This document shows, piece after piece, positions 42,032 to 53,635 of a DNA stretch of 64,000 bases. The position numbers and the translations under genes are program-made. This DNA is from Dipteris shenzhenensis (lineage: Eukaryota > Polypodiophyta > Polypodiopsida > Gleicheniales). Numbering within the stretch: position 1 is the first letter of the stretch; each line of letters opens with the position of its first letter. The notes under the pieces are model-generated. The model made no database searches, had not been told where the DNA came from, and saw only the letters and a program-made list of their open reading frames with translations. The stretch lies in NCBI GenBank assembly GCA_047967505.1, contig CM106538.1; one strand, 5' to 3'.

Positions 42032-42190
42032 TCACAAGTGAAGGTCTATTAAAGCAATGGTCAGCATCTGGTTGAGGAAATCTGCCAGCTTGGTACCTCC
42101 AAAAATTACAATGCTGCCAAATGCAAATGTGAAAATATAGCTGTACCCATTGATGGAAAAATATGGACCTGTGTTGACAGCATATTTCCA
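42032..42190 (-). pseudogene. Possible captured exon of an aromatic amino-acid permease-like protein
   Basis: A minus-strand frame encodes a membrane-like stretch (YSYIFTFAFGSIVIFGGTKL then ADFLNQMLTIALIDL). The 'Y-x4-FG-x-I-x-FG-x-K-x2-D-x-LN' arrangement is like transmembrane segments of the plant tyrosine/tryptophan-permease family. A CAACACAG acceptor-like site precedes it at about 42172-42179. It lies inside a non-autonomous LTR element, so it may be a captured host exon. Recognition is weak and based on one segment. Confidence 0.25.
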
Positions 42191-42235
42191 AACCTTGTAA
42201 TGTAAGCTAAGATCAATGTGTAGGATAGAAGACAA

Positions 42236-44218
42236 TAGACAAAACCAGAGAAAACTCCACCTAAAGGAACTAGTCCCTCCTAAGCCATGGAAGAAAGAGA
42301 AATAACAATAGAGTTTCTGTAACTAGACTCGTTATTTATGTAATCTTTAAGGAGTGCCACGTTGACCCCAGCAAGAAGCAGAGCCTCAAGTACCAAAAAG
42401 CACCAACATATTCCCATACACATCACTGGGTACCATTAACAAAACCTTCAAGTACATTACATATAGGAATCTTTTCCAATAAGGTCAACATAGGATTAAA
42501 ATTTACTCACTTAGTTCATTATTTCACTATTGATGGAGTGAAATTTTTTGTCTATATATCTGTGATAAAAAATAGGATGCAGCTTATTGAAAGGGTGGGC
42601 AAGCCTACCTCGAGGAAAGGATTATCCCTTCTCTTTCGTAGATTCCTACGGAAGAGAGTAGCTTCCTACAGGAGAGAGGAAACTAGAAGCGGGTACTATA
42701 TGACCTTGCTAGGCACAGAGAGGACCACGTCTTTCATCTTGTAGCATGGAAATATCATCTCAACCAACAGGGGAATCAAGATGACATCGTAGCTAAACTA
42801 CAATATTGGTTCAAATTTTGCTAGAGATCTCATCAAACCTAAAGCGATTGTGGTGATCAATTTTTTTCAACTCTAATCTCTCAACTAGGGAACGCAAGGG
42901 ATGACCATCCATTGTACAGAAGAACTGACGGCAGCTAATGGCTTTAGGTCTAATCAGATCTTTGGCAAAATTGTGTGAAACCATGAATCTCGAGGACACA
43001 CTTTAGTTTACAACATGACCTCAACTTTGGACACAACAATGAAAACGTATTTGGTATCGACGCCGAAAGGCCCTCCAATTTAGTCCATATTGTCGAACAA
43101 CTCGAGCCTCTTGAATTAGTTGTTGCAGGCACGAAAGGCATGAGAGTCCTGAAAGTTCTTCCTTAATCTTTCACCTATCGTTGTTCCAAAACCCATTTTT
43201 GCATCTTCAGCAAATCTGGCAGGGGTAAGCCATTAGTTCAATCTTACTTTGCCGTTGTCAAAAGATATGAAAGGATTTCTTCTTTGAGAGCCGATTCCAC
43301 AGTGATCTACTATGGCGATCGTTCATGCTTCCGGGTCAACTATCATATGTGTATCATGGGAGGTTTCTGTAGAGTATCTAAACACTCACAAAGTTGTAAC
43401 TTCGTGGATTGGGCTTGCAACATTATTAAGGTTATCTAGAAGTGTATATACGTCGAACTGAGAGCATATTATTACAGATATGCAGCAACTTTTGAATATT
43501 GGTGGACTTGGCGCATGGACTTCCTGATGGTTAGGTGTGTACTAGGCCTGCTTCAATTTCTGAGTTGTCTTCTCGAGAGGAGGATGGGGCCTGCAGCTTT
43601 GAAGCTTTACGTACTGGATTCACACTAAAGATAGACCTTGAGCATTGCAGAAGCGACTGGGATGTGGAAACGTGGATGGGCTTGCGAACTATTAAGCTTG
43701 CAAAAGAATTGGACTCCTCAAGGCATCAACAAATCATCCCGAGAGCCTTCACAAGAACCCATACAAAAGCTGCGTATGGGATTCATGGCAGATTCAAAAC
43801 TTAGTCCAGCTCTGTGTCGACTGCACGTATCAAAGATTGACTGCAATGATTGAAGTATAATCAAATGCTCTAGACGGTTGCATCGAAGAACTTCGAGGCG
43901 AGTGCATGTAATGAAAGCACAACAAAAATTTGACAAAACAATAATGGCATGTGCTTAGAATAGAAGAAAGCTCACGGTCGAGAATAGAGACGCTCATGAA
44001 ATATAAGCTGATCGGGCAGGTACTCAATCGATGGAACGAGACTCCAGCTTAGAAATCAGCACGATGTTCTACTGAATCATCTCGAGAGACTTCAGAAGAA
44101 CCCATAGAGCTGTAGATCAATAGCCTACTCGACCGGCAGACAACTCATGGAGGGAGATGATGAAAGAAATCTGAAGAGAAATGGACCAAGGTAATTAAAA
44201 ACTGTAGCAGGAGGTGGT
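42236..44218. other. Interior of the non-autonomous LTR element, no gene
   Basis: Short frames on both strands show no domain. Nothing resembling gag, protease, RT or integrase is seen. Confidence 0.5.
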
Positions 44219-44350
44219 AAAGCGAAGCTTGGAGGGAGCAGGTCCAGCAAACAAAAGGTGAGGCTTGGAGGGACTTAAAGTGAAGCTTGGAGGGAGTAAA
44301 GCGAAGCTTGGGAGGAGCAGGGCCGGCAAACAAAAAGCAAGGCTTGGAGG
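44219..44350. repeat. Minisatellite of AAGCGAAGCTTGGAGGGAG units
   Basis: Units of about 25-28 bp (AAGYGAAGCTTGGAGGGAG) are arranged in a higher-order pair, each with CAGGKCCRGCAAACAAAARG then GAGGCTTGGAGG or AAGGCTTGGAGG. Confidence 0.8.
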
Positions 44351-44354
44351 TATT

Positions 44355-44601
44355 CTCGGGGGGGTCACTATGTATAAACCCTCTATATCACGTGCGTTCA
44401 AGGCCTATATTTAAAGTCCCTTATCTGTAAAAAATTTCATTAATAAAATGTACCCCTTTTCTATACAAATCTGTAAATTTTTTCGAAAACTATTTTAAAT
44501 AGTCCCTTATGTATATTTATTTCTGTAAATTTTAGAAATAAAAAAAATCCTTCTGTTGAACTCACGTGATAGGGTTACATATGATGAGTGACCCCCCCGA
44601 G
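44355..44601. mobile_element. 247-bp MITE with 8-bp target duplication
   Basis: Perfect 15-bp terminal inverted repeats CTCGGGGGGGTCACT/AGTGACCCCCCCGAG extend imperfectly into ATGTATAAACCCTCTATATCACGTG. GAGGTATT flanks both sides (44347-44354 and 44602-44609). An 8-bp duplication suggests a hAT-type parent. The interior is AT-rich and non-coding. It inserted into the non-autonomous LTR element near its primer-binding site, so it is younger than that element. Confidence 0.9.
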
Positions 44602-44923
44602 GAGGTATTCAGGCCACAAAAAACAATACCCATCCTCTTCTCCCCTTCTGATGGAATCTACACCAAAACTTTAGGAGAGAAATAATACCTCCGTGTTTAA
44701 GCTTCCTTTTCACATCTTCTCATCGATTTCGGAGAAAAGGAGTATGTCCTTGTCCCTTGCTCGCCACCAAATTCTAAGATAGCAGCATTCTTGCAACAAG
44801 ATTTGCAAAGCCCAAACCTAAGAAGGTCTCTGAGTGCACATTACAGCTTGACTCCATGTCTCCACGTCCATACCATGCTAACTCCATACTAATAAACATA
44901 AACATGGGAGAGTTGTTGACCCT

Positions 44924-44935
44924 GCTCTGATACCA
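44924..44935 (-). promoter_or_regulatory. tRNA-iMet primer-binding site
   Basis: GCTCTGATACCA on the plus strand is the complement of TGGTATCAGAGC, a perfect 12-nt match to the initiator tRNA 3' end. It directly adjoins the 5' LTR starting at 44936, fixing the minus orientation of the element. Confidence 0.9.
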
Positions 44936-45263
44936 TGTTGAGAGGAAGAGAAAGAGGAGAGAGATGGACACAAGAGTTGCTCCCGAGGAAGTGATCTAGA
45001 TATTACTCATATCTGCAAAGATGCCACTCTAGGCTGTTGGGTGGTTGACAGGTGTCCAGTGCTGTGGATGCCCATCACAACACTACACAATATTTGGTCT
45101 TTATAGGTCCACTATCACGTGAAAGAGACGTTGCAAGCAAGAATTAGTTGTCACTATTTCAGATATATTTGCAAAGTGATATGGGATGCACTACCCATCA
45201 TGCCAATGGTGTCGATGCGAGGCCATAGCTGATAGTAGGAGCGAGCTATATAAAGCTCCAATA
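44936..45263 (-). repeat. 5' LTR of the non-autonomous element
   Basis: 328 bp, TGTTGAGAGGAAGAGAAAGA ... GAGCTATATAAAGCTCCAAT A. It contains a TATATAAA box (plus-strand coordinates about 45247-45254) on the side where transcription would start. It is full length compared with the 174-bp partner. Confidence 0.82.
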
Positions 45264-45268
45264 GCATG

Positions 45269-46829
45269 TACAAAGTCATTTTAACTACCATGGTGACTCT
45301 CATGGACCCTCAACTAATGGACACAGTTTTACTACCAAAGGCTCTACATCTAAAGACCGCATGTCCATTTTTGGCATCGTTCTCATCGTATTCATGGAAT
45401 TACCATTGTTGTAATATTACCTCCCCCTTAGAGAGAGTTTTTGTCCTAAAAAATGAACTTTGAAATGTGTCATAGAAGTGTATTAAACTTCTCCCAAGTA
45501 TAACCTTCCTTGACCTTGTCCTTCACATGCTCGATATCGGTGGCTAGTACATATAGGTCAATGTTGTTATCATCACTGCCCATAACATTTTCTAGTATTA
45601 TGAATGGACCTCGATCATAGTTTAGGAACTATGCCAGCCTTTAGTTGGCTTTTGACTGGTCAGGAACGTTGAAGGTTTTCAGAAAATGATTCTTGTCAGC
45701 ATACTGCCTAGCACGGGGCCCATCTAACATTATTTTTGGCTATCTTCAACATCCCATTGAGACTCCTCAAGAAAGTTTTTGATTTTTCTCAGTTTCTCCT
45801 AACATTGCATTCAAAATTTTGGACTTGTATAAAGTCCAATTCGAAAATTAGACTAAATACAAGTCCAAAATTTTTGAATTTCATAGTTCCATGGTTTTAT
45901 TTCCATATACTTCAAAACAAATATTCCAATATTGGTTGAAACTTTACACACCCACTTGCATAGAGTAACCATTGGCATTTTTTCTAGCAAAATTTGAAAA
46001 CCAAAATAGCCAAATACTAAACAAGCTTACAAAAAAACCTTCTATGATTAACCAAATAATTACACAAGTTGGTCCACACCACAGTTCTCAACCAAAGTTC
46101 TAAGTATCTCAAGATGACTTTTCCTCTTGGAGACATGGTGTACATATACACATTTTTGGTGTAAAAATACACCGCTTAGTTGCAGGCCTTTTTCAATTAC
46201 AATTGGATGCCCACTTATTTCAACTAACTGTATGATGAAGGGTTGGTCTTGTCCGCATACTACTGTCACTTTCATTTAGTAGAGTTGTGCAATCCATTTT
46301 GTAAGAGTAACAATCAATGGTAATGGCGAGCTCGTGTCGGATTGATCTCAAATCTTTAATAAAAGGTGTTATGTGTGCTTCATCTTCTCTATCTATCTCA
46401 ATTCTCACAACTTATGATGACTCATTGTAGTATTTCATGTGGTATTTCTTTGTTCTATCAACTTAGATGCTCGAGTTTATATTGCATGTAAGCAGTATAG
46501 TGTTTTGAGACATATGTGAAGAGTGGATCTCCTTATAGAGCATTCTGCATGCAATTGCCAACAATTGGGAATAGAGCTCGATAGTCTGTGAGCTTGTGAA
46601 TAATCAAAGTGTTGAGAAAGTAGAGGTTTGAGTTTGTGTGCATGTTGAGGAGGCTAAACAGGAAAGCTAAGGTAGAAAGGCTTGCTTTTCCTCGAAGACT
46701 CAAGAGACTTAGAAGCAGATTTAGTTAGAGACAAAGACCAAGATTAGTCATGTTGGTTGAGGCCTTCTTTCAAGGATCTTTAGGCATTTGTTCACTCATC
46801 CATAGATTCAGTGAAGAAGACAAAGGTAG
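45269..46829. other. Spacer, weak coding-like minus-strand pieces
   Basis: On the minus strand, 45480-45640 reads YDRGPFIILENVMGSDDNNI and DLYVLATDIEHVKDKVKEGY. It is reminiscent of retroelement polyprotein but not assignable. The rest shows nothing. Confidence 0.3.
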
Positions 46830-47340
46830 AAGCATCGATAATCAAGTTCAATGGAAGAAATTTTGTGAGTTGGCAACTATCAACACAAAGTTGTGGTTCA
46901 TGTAGAAGGCATTATGTTCTGGCACTAAAATGGAGCTACCACTAGGGAAATTGAGAAATGTGTTTGGAGAAAATATAATGATAGTGCTATTGGCATGATG
47001 GGATGGGCCCTAGGAGAAGATTATTTTCACCACCTCATGGTCACAAAGTCTGCAGCTACCAACTGGACAATTCTTGTAGCTTTGTTCAGCATTAAGACGC
47101 ACCATTCAAAGGAAAATCTAAAGTAACAACTGTATGATCTTCACATGAACGAAAATGAGGACCTGGCTTAAACCGCATGTAAGCTCTACTGAAGAAATTA
47201 CAAGATCTCAGTTCCAAGGTTGACTAGAATGAGGACCAAAAGGCAATTTTGTTGAGGAGTCTCCGCACCAAATACAGTGAGACTACTCGTAGCCCTTAGC
47301 AAAAACAATGCACCACTATGGATAATCCAAAGTAGGAAAT
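46830..47340 (+). pseudogene. Ty1/copia gag (UBN2) relic
   Basis: Plus-strand pieces in shifting frames follow the copia gag order. IIKFNGRNFVSWQLSTQ comes first, then a W-rich segment (EKCVWRKYNDSAIGMMGWAL, GEDYFHHLMVTKSAATNW). Then come LFSIKTHHSKENLK and QLYDLHMNENEDLA, corresponding to the usual 'L-x2-LKM-x-E'. Several in-frame stops (for example near 46890 and 47127) show decay. No zinc knuckle or pol follows. Confidence 0.6.
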
Positions 47341-47549
47341 TTCATTGAAACACTATGGAATTAACCTTTTATCTCGTATTCTCCTCTGTAGAGCACCTTT
47401 AGTGGTTCAAGATGCTTCTTTTCTTGAAAACAAAGACCATGGGTCACATATTGATCCTGCAGCTATACATTCACATGGTAACATGGGAGATCTCCTCATA
47501 TGGTGCCATCAATAGCCACAAAGTTTACAGAGAGTGTGATAGGCCATGA

Positions 47550-48005
47550 TAGAATGTAGGTAATGTTTGAGGAGGGATGAAAAGGACCATGAATGATTAT
47601 GAGGGAGGAGAAGCAAGCGGAGGACTAGGTGTGAGGATGAGGGCAGACAAATAGGCATGAGTAGGAGAGAGGAGAAGCAATAGGAGCAAGCGTGAGCATG
47701 AGGCAAGAGGAGCATGCATGAGTAGGAAGAAGGAGAAGCAAAAGGAGGAGTAGAGGCATGAGCATGAGGACAGAGGAGAATGGATGAGCATGAGGGAGCA
47801 GGAGGAGCACGAAAAAGAAGCAAGGGGGAGGAGGAGGAGAAGGCATGTAGGAAGAGGAAGGAGGCGTGTGGACAAAGGGAGGAGGAGGGGGAGGTGAGAG
47901 GGAGGAGAAGAAGGAGGAGGAAGGGGATGTGTGGAAGAGAAGGAGGAGGGAGGAGGGAGACAAGGAGGAGAATGGGGAAAGGAGGAGGGAGAGAGAGGGA
48001 ATTCG
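47550..48005. repeat. Purine-rich GAGGAG/GCATGAGGA repetitive tract
   Basis: About 450 bp almost lacking pyrimidines on the plus strand, built from GAGGAGAAG-, GAGCATGAG- and GGAGGA-type units. Long Ser/Pro/Leu frames on the minus strand are artefacts. It ends in an AATTCGAATTCAAAATTCAA run with internal inverted symmetry at about 47999-48030. Confidence 0.75.
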
Positions 48006-48672
48006 AATTCAAAATTCAAAATTTTGAATTTGGAGGATGGGGGAGGAGGGAATTCAAATGTAAATTTTGAAATCTTGACTTGGGGAGAAGTTCCCCCTCC
48101 TCGGTGTAAGAGATGCCCCCCTTGTTGTAAGAGGTGGGCTCAACTAGGCTTAACCCACCTAGGTAGGGGGTGTTAGGACTCCCTTGGACCTCACAATAGG
48201 GCTTGCATTAGGTGTAATCCATTTCTTCACCTATTCCTTATGAGACCCTTTTGAGACCCAAAAATTCCCCCTAATGAAAGTAGTGACTCCTTGAGTTGTT
48301 GCATTGTCAATCACTACATTAACCTTATAGTAGCAGTCACTGCATTAGCACTATAGCAACAAGATTAATAATGCAGTAGGTGATTAAGGAAGCACGTCAA
48401 ATATAGCAACGACTCCTTATGCATTGAGTTGTGAGTCGTCAAGTGTTAAACTTAAAGCAAGGGTTGACATTTTAAGTGAAAGTTGTGAGTTAATTAAATG
48501 CTACATGATGTTAGGTGAGGTGGGTATGGGTGGTTGGCCAGCTAGCAAATCACATCTCAGTCATTGCATTATAAAGTAGTTAGATGATTGGCTGAGTCGT
48601 TGCATTAATATTATAGCAACGACTCACATTTTAGCTATGGCGTTGACTAGTTTTTGGTGCTCCTTGGGAATT
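48006..48672. other. Spacer left of CACTA element 2
   Basis: No gene seen. Short motifs with GTTGCATTRNYAATCACTAC and CTATAGCAACRA recur loosely between 48290 and 48650. Confidence 0.4.
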
Positions 48673-48764
48673 CACTACTACACATGGATCCTATTGCGAT
48701 GCTTAAGTACTGATGTTTAGCGTGCGTGGGGCGCTAATTTTTGGTATAGGAAGTGGGCTTCATT

Positions 48765-48880
48765 AATGGTCGCTATATAGCGACTTTAGTAAAATATCAC
48801 TATAGCGATGTTTGCTAAAGTCGCTATATATAGCGACTTTTATCAGATTGGTAATGGTCGTTATATAGCGACACTGAGAT
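48765..48880. repeat. Left subterminal palindromes, element 2
   Basis: GGTCGCTATATAGCGACT at 48768-48785, followed by degenerate copies (ATCACTATAGCGATG, GTCGCTATATATAGCGAC, GGTCGTTATATAGCGACA). Confidence 0.8.
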
Positions 48881-49082
48881 AGTTTTCCATAGTGACGTTT
48901 TATAGAGAGTTCTTTTTCCCATACCAACCTTAAAACATAGTTTTTTCCACTGACAATTTTTTTTTATTTTCATACATGTTTGACCTTTTGAGAGAATAAA
49001 AGTACGAGAGCATGTACATCAAGCCTTTGAAGCTCATATATTCATGTCCAAGTTTGAGATGAAAAAAATCAATGAAGAGCAT

Positions 49083-52000
49083 TTACATCAACGGTTTCAA
49101 GTCTAACGTGCCAAACAAGTCTATCTCTAACTCTATACCAAGTTGATCTCCTATATCATCATCGTACTCTAGCATCGTACGTTCACCTAAGAGCACTTGA
49201 TCATCTTCTTCAATAAAGTGTGGTGATTCTTGATGATCATCATCTTCTTCCTCAATATTGTGATCTCCATCTTCCTCCTGTATGATGTCACTATGTGCAT
49301 CTTCCTTTTGGCTCATATTGTGATCATCTTCTTTGCTAGATTCTTCTGGATCAATTGGATCCGGCATTGGTAGTGGCATCTCCATATCCACATCTCTATC
49401 TTCAAAAATTTGCTTACTTCGTGGTGTAACTTGGATCACGTAGTACCATCTTGGATCAAAACGATCCGGATGAAAAACCACCTATATTAAAGATGGGTGC
49501 CAAATGCTATGAATTATATATATGAAATTATGCTTAAGTACAAGTATCAATGGATCTTTAAAAACAAAAGCTTTGATTAATCAAATCATTAGTATGCACC
49601 TGCTCACAGTGCTTGGGAAGAACAAAAGTATCACTTTCATCGGTCCAAAGTTTGGTGAATCTATTGTAAAGAAACCGTTACTGTCTTTTCTCACTGTTGC
49701 ATGGGGACCGTTGTATATAGTTCTAAACCATTTTACATCAAGAATCAAAATATTAAATTGTCTGAAATCAACTTCATAGATTTTGCGTATGGTTCCACAA
49801 TAATCCTACTGTGAGGAGAGAAGATTGGTGTCTGAAGCACTTGCTCGGCTATCTTGTGTGAAGTTAGCCATGACTCCACAATCATACGTGACTCTCTTTG
49901 AATTGATACGTTCCACTCGAAAATGTCGTCGTATGACCATAATGCACTGTACTTTTTGTACTGTAAAAGAGCATCATTGAAACAATGAAGATGCATCTAT
50001 TTTATAGCGTATATTGCCACAAATAATTACTTAATTATTTCAAGAGGTAAGAAACTTACATGCATCATACATCCAGATGATAACTCTCGCTCGCACTCGT
50101 TTATTGTCTCTCCATTGTGTTCGGCTTTACTAGAGCCAGTTGTAGCCAATCAAGTGACATGTGAGTGGGGAGAAGAGCCAGATCTCGTTGATATGGTTGC
50201 GATCTCCTGTACATTACTCTGAATCTCGTCCTTGCATTTATTCTTTCTGCTTTGGCCGCTTCATATCTCTCAATCCACTTTTGCATCTCCTTGCTATTGA
50301 GGATACAAAACTTATTAAATTTCTCCATTTGCTCTTCGCTCATCTTTCTTTCAATCCCTTTTCCTTAGGAAACCTCACTAATGATGCGATCATCATCCTT
50401 GTTTTGCCAAGCTTGCGGCATATCGGGATCCGTGGATGCAAGAAACTCTGTGATATATACTAATGACTCTTGCACAAGCCATCCCTCTGCCATGCTTGCT
50501 TCTGGTCTTACTCTTTGTCTTACAAATCCCTTCAAAGTTTTCATAAACTGCTCAAGAAAAAACATCCACCGACTATGAACGGTACCTGCAATGGCCACCT
50601 CATCAACTATGTGCACAAGCAATTGCACTTGAGTTGTCATAATGCTTGAGGGAAAGTGCTTCTCAAGCAAGCATACGGCTTCGATGGATTCCACCCTAGC
50701 CTTCTCGATGCTCGATATGGAGATCTCTTTTTGAGATATCCACCTATTTCACATGCCCATGTAAGATATATTCATAATCAGTCTACAAATTATTCAGCTT
50801 AAATTGAAAAAAATGCAATCAATGCGATTTGATAGTAAGCATACCTCACAATACCACTGATCTTGTGAATATAGCATTTCTAACATCTTCTTGTAAGCAC
50901 CCTTTTATTGTAATTGGGAGGATGAACTATCAAAGCAACAAAGAAGTCATGTCAACAATATAACATAATCATAATTATGCTAATGCATCACGATTATATG
51001 TACACTAATCCTACATCTAATAATACCTGTAAAAGCTTGTGCCAATCATGGGACTTAAGCCCACTAAGCTTATTGTCCTTTGAAAATGCTCGTTTCAAGC
51101 AACGCATGTACCCTATGGGTGCTTGAAAAGAGGCAATGTCTGCCTTGACTGCTGCCTCCTCTCTCGTAGAGAGGATCCATGTTGCTTTCGGGAGGATAAC
51201 TTTTCCCGAAGCATGCACTTGGGGCCACAAACGAGACATCCTATTCATAGCACATAAGTCTTCTCGCACTCCTCTCAAGTCTTTGGAACCAACCATGTGT
51301 GCCCAAATAGTAGCCCCCACATTCTTGAAGATATGCATGGGATCCAAGAGATGATTGATTTGTAACTGACCCCAATAAGGAAGCTCGTGAAAGATCTATA
51401 GCCTCTTTATACTAGGAGGAGGCTCCTCTCCATTCGCTCTCCAAGCCTAAATCTAGTCACTTGCCTTCAAATATGATGATGGTGGATCAAGTTGACCTCC
51501 AATGGAAGATATCGAGCATGACTTTCATAAACATTTTTCCTCATATGTTTGGAGTATCGTGTAAGCGATTTAAAACCTGGTCCACAAACAGGACAAGCAT
51601 GGTACCCACTTGTAACAAGTCTTGCACGCGTGCATGAATGCATTAGTATAAGATATGCTGCGAAAGAGAGTCATAAAAGCATAATCGTATATCATACATG
51701 TAAAGACACAATCACGTACCTGTGCACTCTCCATATCCTAGGTAGTCATGCATGGTCCACATCAAGATACCCCTGACCAAAATATCATTGGTATGTCTAG
51801 GAGCTCTAGAAATATCAAAGACCCGCACTCCTCTCCATAAGATCTATAACTCCTCTATCAAAGATGCCATATACACGTCCATATTTTTGGCCTTGTACTT
51901 CCCTGGCATAAGTAGTGCAAGCATGAGGTGTCCCTTCTTTATTCTTAGCCTTGGTGGGATATTGTAATTCACCAAGACTATGGGCCATGTCAACCAAGAT

Positions 52001-53436
52001 GTCGACCGTAACTCGGAAGGATTCACTCCATCCATGGTGAGCCTAAGATGTAAGTTGCGTGGCTCCCTTGCAAAGTCCGGCCACTGATTGTCTATGTGCT
52101 TCCAAGCTGTACAATCTACGGGAATCCTCAATGTGTCATCAGTGGACGGATGAGATGCATGCCATGTCATCATCTCCGCTATGGATTTGCATCGGAACAT
52201 GTGCTGTATTCTTGCAATGATGGGAAAGTGTCTCAAGACCTTTACCGGTATCTGCTCACCCTACAAGTCATCTCTATATTCTTGTTCCCCACACTTCAGA
52301 CAACTAGCCAAATCTCCATGCTCACAACAAAAGAGAATACAATCATTATGGCAAGCATGGATGGTATCATAATCCATACCCACCATTGTTAGCATCTTCT
52401 TCGCTTCATTTCTTGATGCGGGCATGGTATTTGGTGCAGGCAACATCTTCTGGAGCAACCTATCACAATTCAAACATACATAGGCTTCGAATAATGATGA
52501 TTCGGTATACTTATCCTACAACTTAGAATCCCTATAAGATATTGAGCAAGCTTAGAATCTTACAACCTGACATTGAGCAAATATTTACAGACTCCTGCAT
52601 TATTTGAATTAGAGTGACAAAAGTCTGTATTTGTTTGCTCAATAGTAGGCTGTTGAAGCTTCACGTGGGAGGAAAGAGAGGGGAAAAGAGACAAAAGACA
52701 GGAGATAAGAGAGGAAAAGAGAGGAGATAAGAGAGGAAAAGAAAGGAGAAAAAGGACAAAAGTGAGGATACAATTAAAGGCTTCGAATAATAATGATTCT
52801 CAAACATACATGATGATTCTCAAAACAAACAATATCCAAATAATGAGTCAAATTAATGCAGGATCTAATCTCATTAAGGCCGAGACACTTGTATCCAACC
52901 ACCCATACTTTGCTTGCAGATTCAAGATTGAGAGACAAGCACGTAGTTTAGACATCCTAGCACCCTCGTACAATGTGTTGATTGCAAATCTCACATTTTG
53001 ACCTTACTCTGACATCACGTGTACATGTGATGTAGTGCCTCTAAACATAGAATCCATCATGTCGACCATACCCTCGTCATCATCCGAGAGACTATAGTCT
53101 TACTCCAAGTGTGAAGGTATATGCGCACCCTTGTCACCCTCCTCATCCTGTTTTAAGATTTCATGTAAGATCTTGTCAATCAAGGTTTCGTGTGATAATG
53201 GTATCCAATATCAATCACAGACTCAAATAGCATTTACTTACCGATGATCCATCACCACGTGTAACACTAACGGTGGGTACTAGTTCAGGCTCCTCCCCAT
53301 ACATCTACAAGTGGCGCATGATAATATGATGTTGATGTCATACTTCTCGCTTGCAATTAGTGCAATGATAATACAACCTGTCTATAAGCCACTCTATGCT
53401 CTCGGGCATTGGCTGAGGAGCTTCCACTTGTCTCTT
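49083..53436 (-). pseudogene. TNP2 transposase, element 2
   Basis: On the minus strand, from the N-terminus: a CHCTHCKRE-type cluster near 53340-53430 (start ATG about 53436, frame lost within 60 bp); then MLPAPNTMPASRNEAKKMLT at about 52440-52380. Next is a long core piece at 52236-51844 (DGVN, WPIVLVNYNIPP, MPGKYKAKNMDVYMASLIEE). DPMHIFKNVGATIWAHMVGS is at 51347-51280. A DUF4218 piece lies at 50694-50365, KMSEEQMEKFNKFCILNSKE near 50340, and DUF4216-like pieces at 49996-49600. The C-terminal acidic exon is 49481-49083. Stops (for example 51842) and frameshifts separate the pieces, and intron-like gaps lie between several of them. It is more intact in the N-terminal half than element 1 but not functional as read. 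Confidence 0.82.
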
Positions 53437-53514
53437 CCATCTGCACACTTTCAAAATCACAACATGAGGTGCAAGGAAATCTATTAACAGCAAAAAAATA
53501 GCTACCCATGAGCT

Positions 53515-53635
53515 TCTTTTCTATATAGTGACTTTTTGCCCTATTTTGTCGCTATATAGCGACGATCTGCCCTGTTCTATCGCTATATAGCGATGTTTTT
53601 TAATATAAAAGTCGCTATATAGCGATGTTGTGGAC
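53515..53635. promoter_or_regulatory. Central palindrome cluster between the two genes, element 2
   Basis: Three good copies of the subterminal palindrome (TGTCGCTATATAGCGACG near 53549, ATCGCTATATAGCGATG near 53579, GTCGCTATATAGCGATG near 53611) and one degenerate copy (53520). They lie 80-200 bp upstream of the TNP2 start, within the intergenic region shared with the TNPA-like gene. This suggests a control site. Confidence 0.6.

Larger units (their letters stand above)
40581..45263 (-). mobile_element. Non-autonomous LTR retrotransposon with intact ends
   Basis: LTRs lie at 40581-40754 (3', shortened) and 44936-45263 (5'). Both begin TGTTGAGA on the plus strand and end GATCCAACA and GCTCCAATA respectively, that is TGTTG...CAACA with one mutation. 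They are flanked by the same 5 bp, GCATG (40576-40580 and 45264-45268). A perfect tRNA-iMet primer-binding site touches the 5' LTR. A purine-rich tract lies inside the 3' LTR on the minus strand (40755-40770: GTTTGAGTGGGGCTGG). The 4.2-kb interior has no gag, RT or integrase that I can recognise, which fits a LARD-type element mobilised in trans. The 3' LTR lacks about 150-200 bp present in the 5' LTR. Confidence 0.85.

Noticed and set aside
47509-48176. Long open frames on both strands
   Set aside because: They arise from a purine-rich repeat; the low-complexity Ser/Pro/Leu or Glu/Gly sequence shows no domain.
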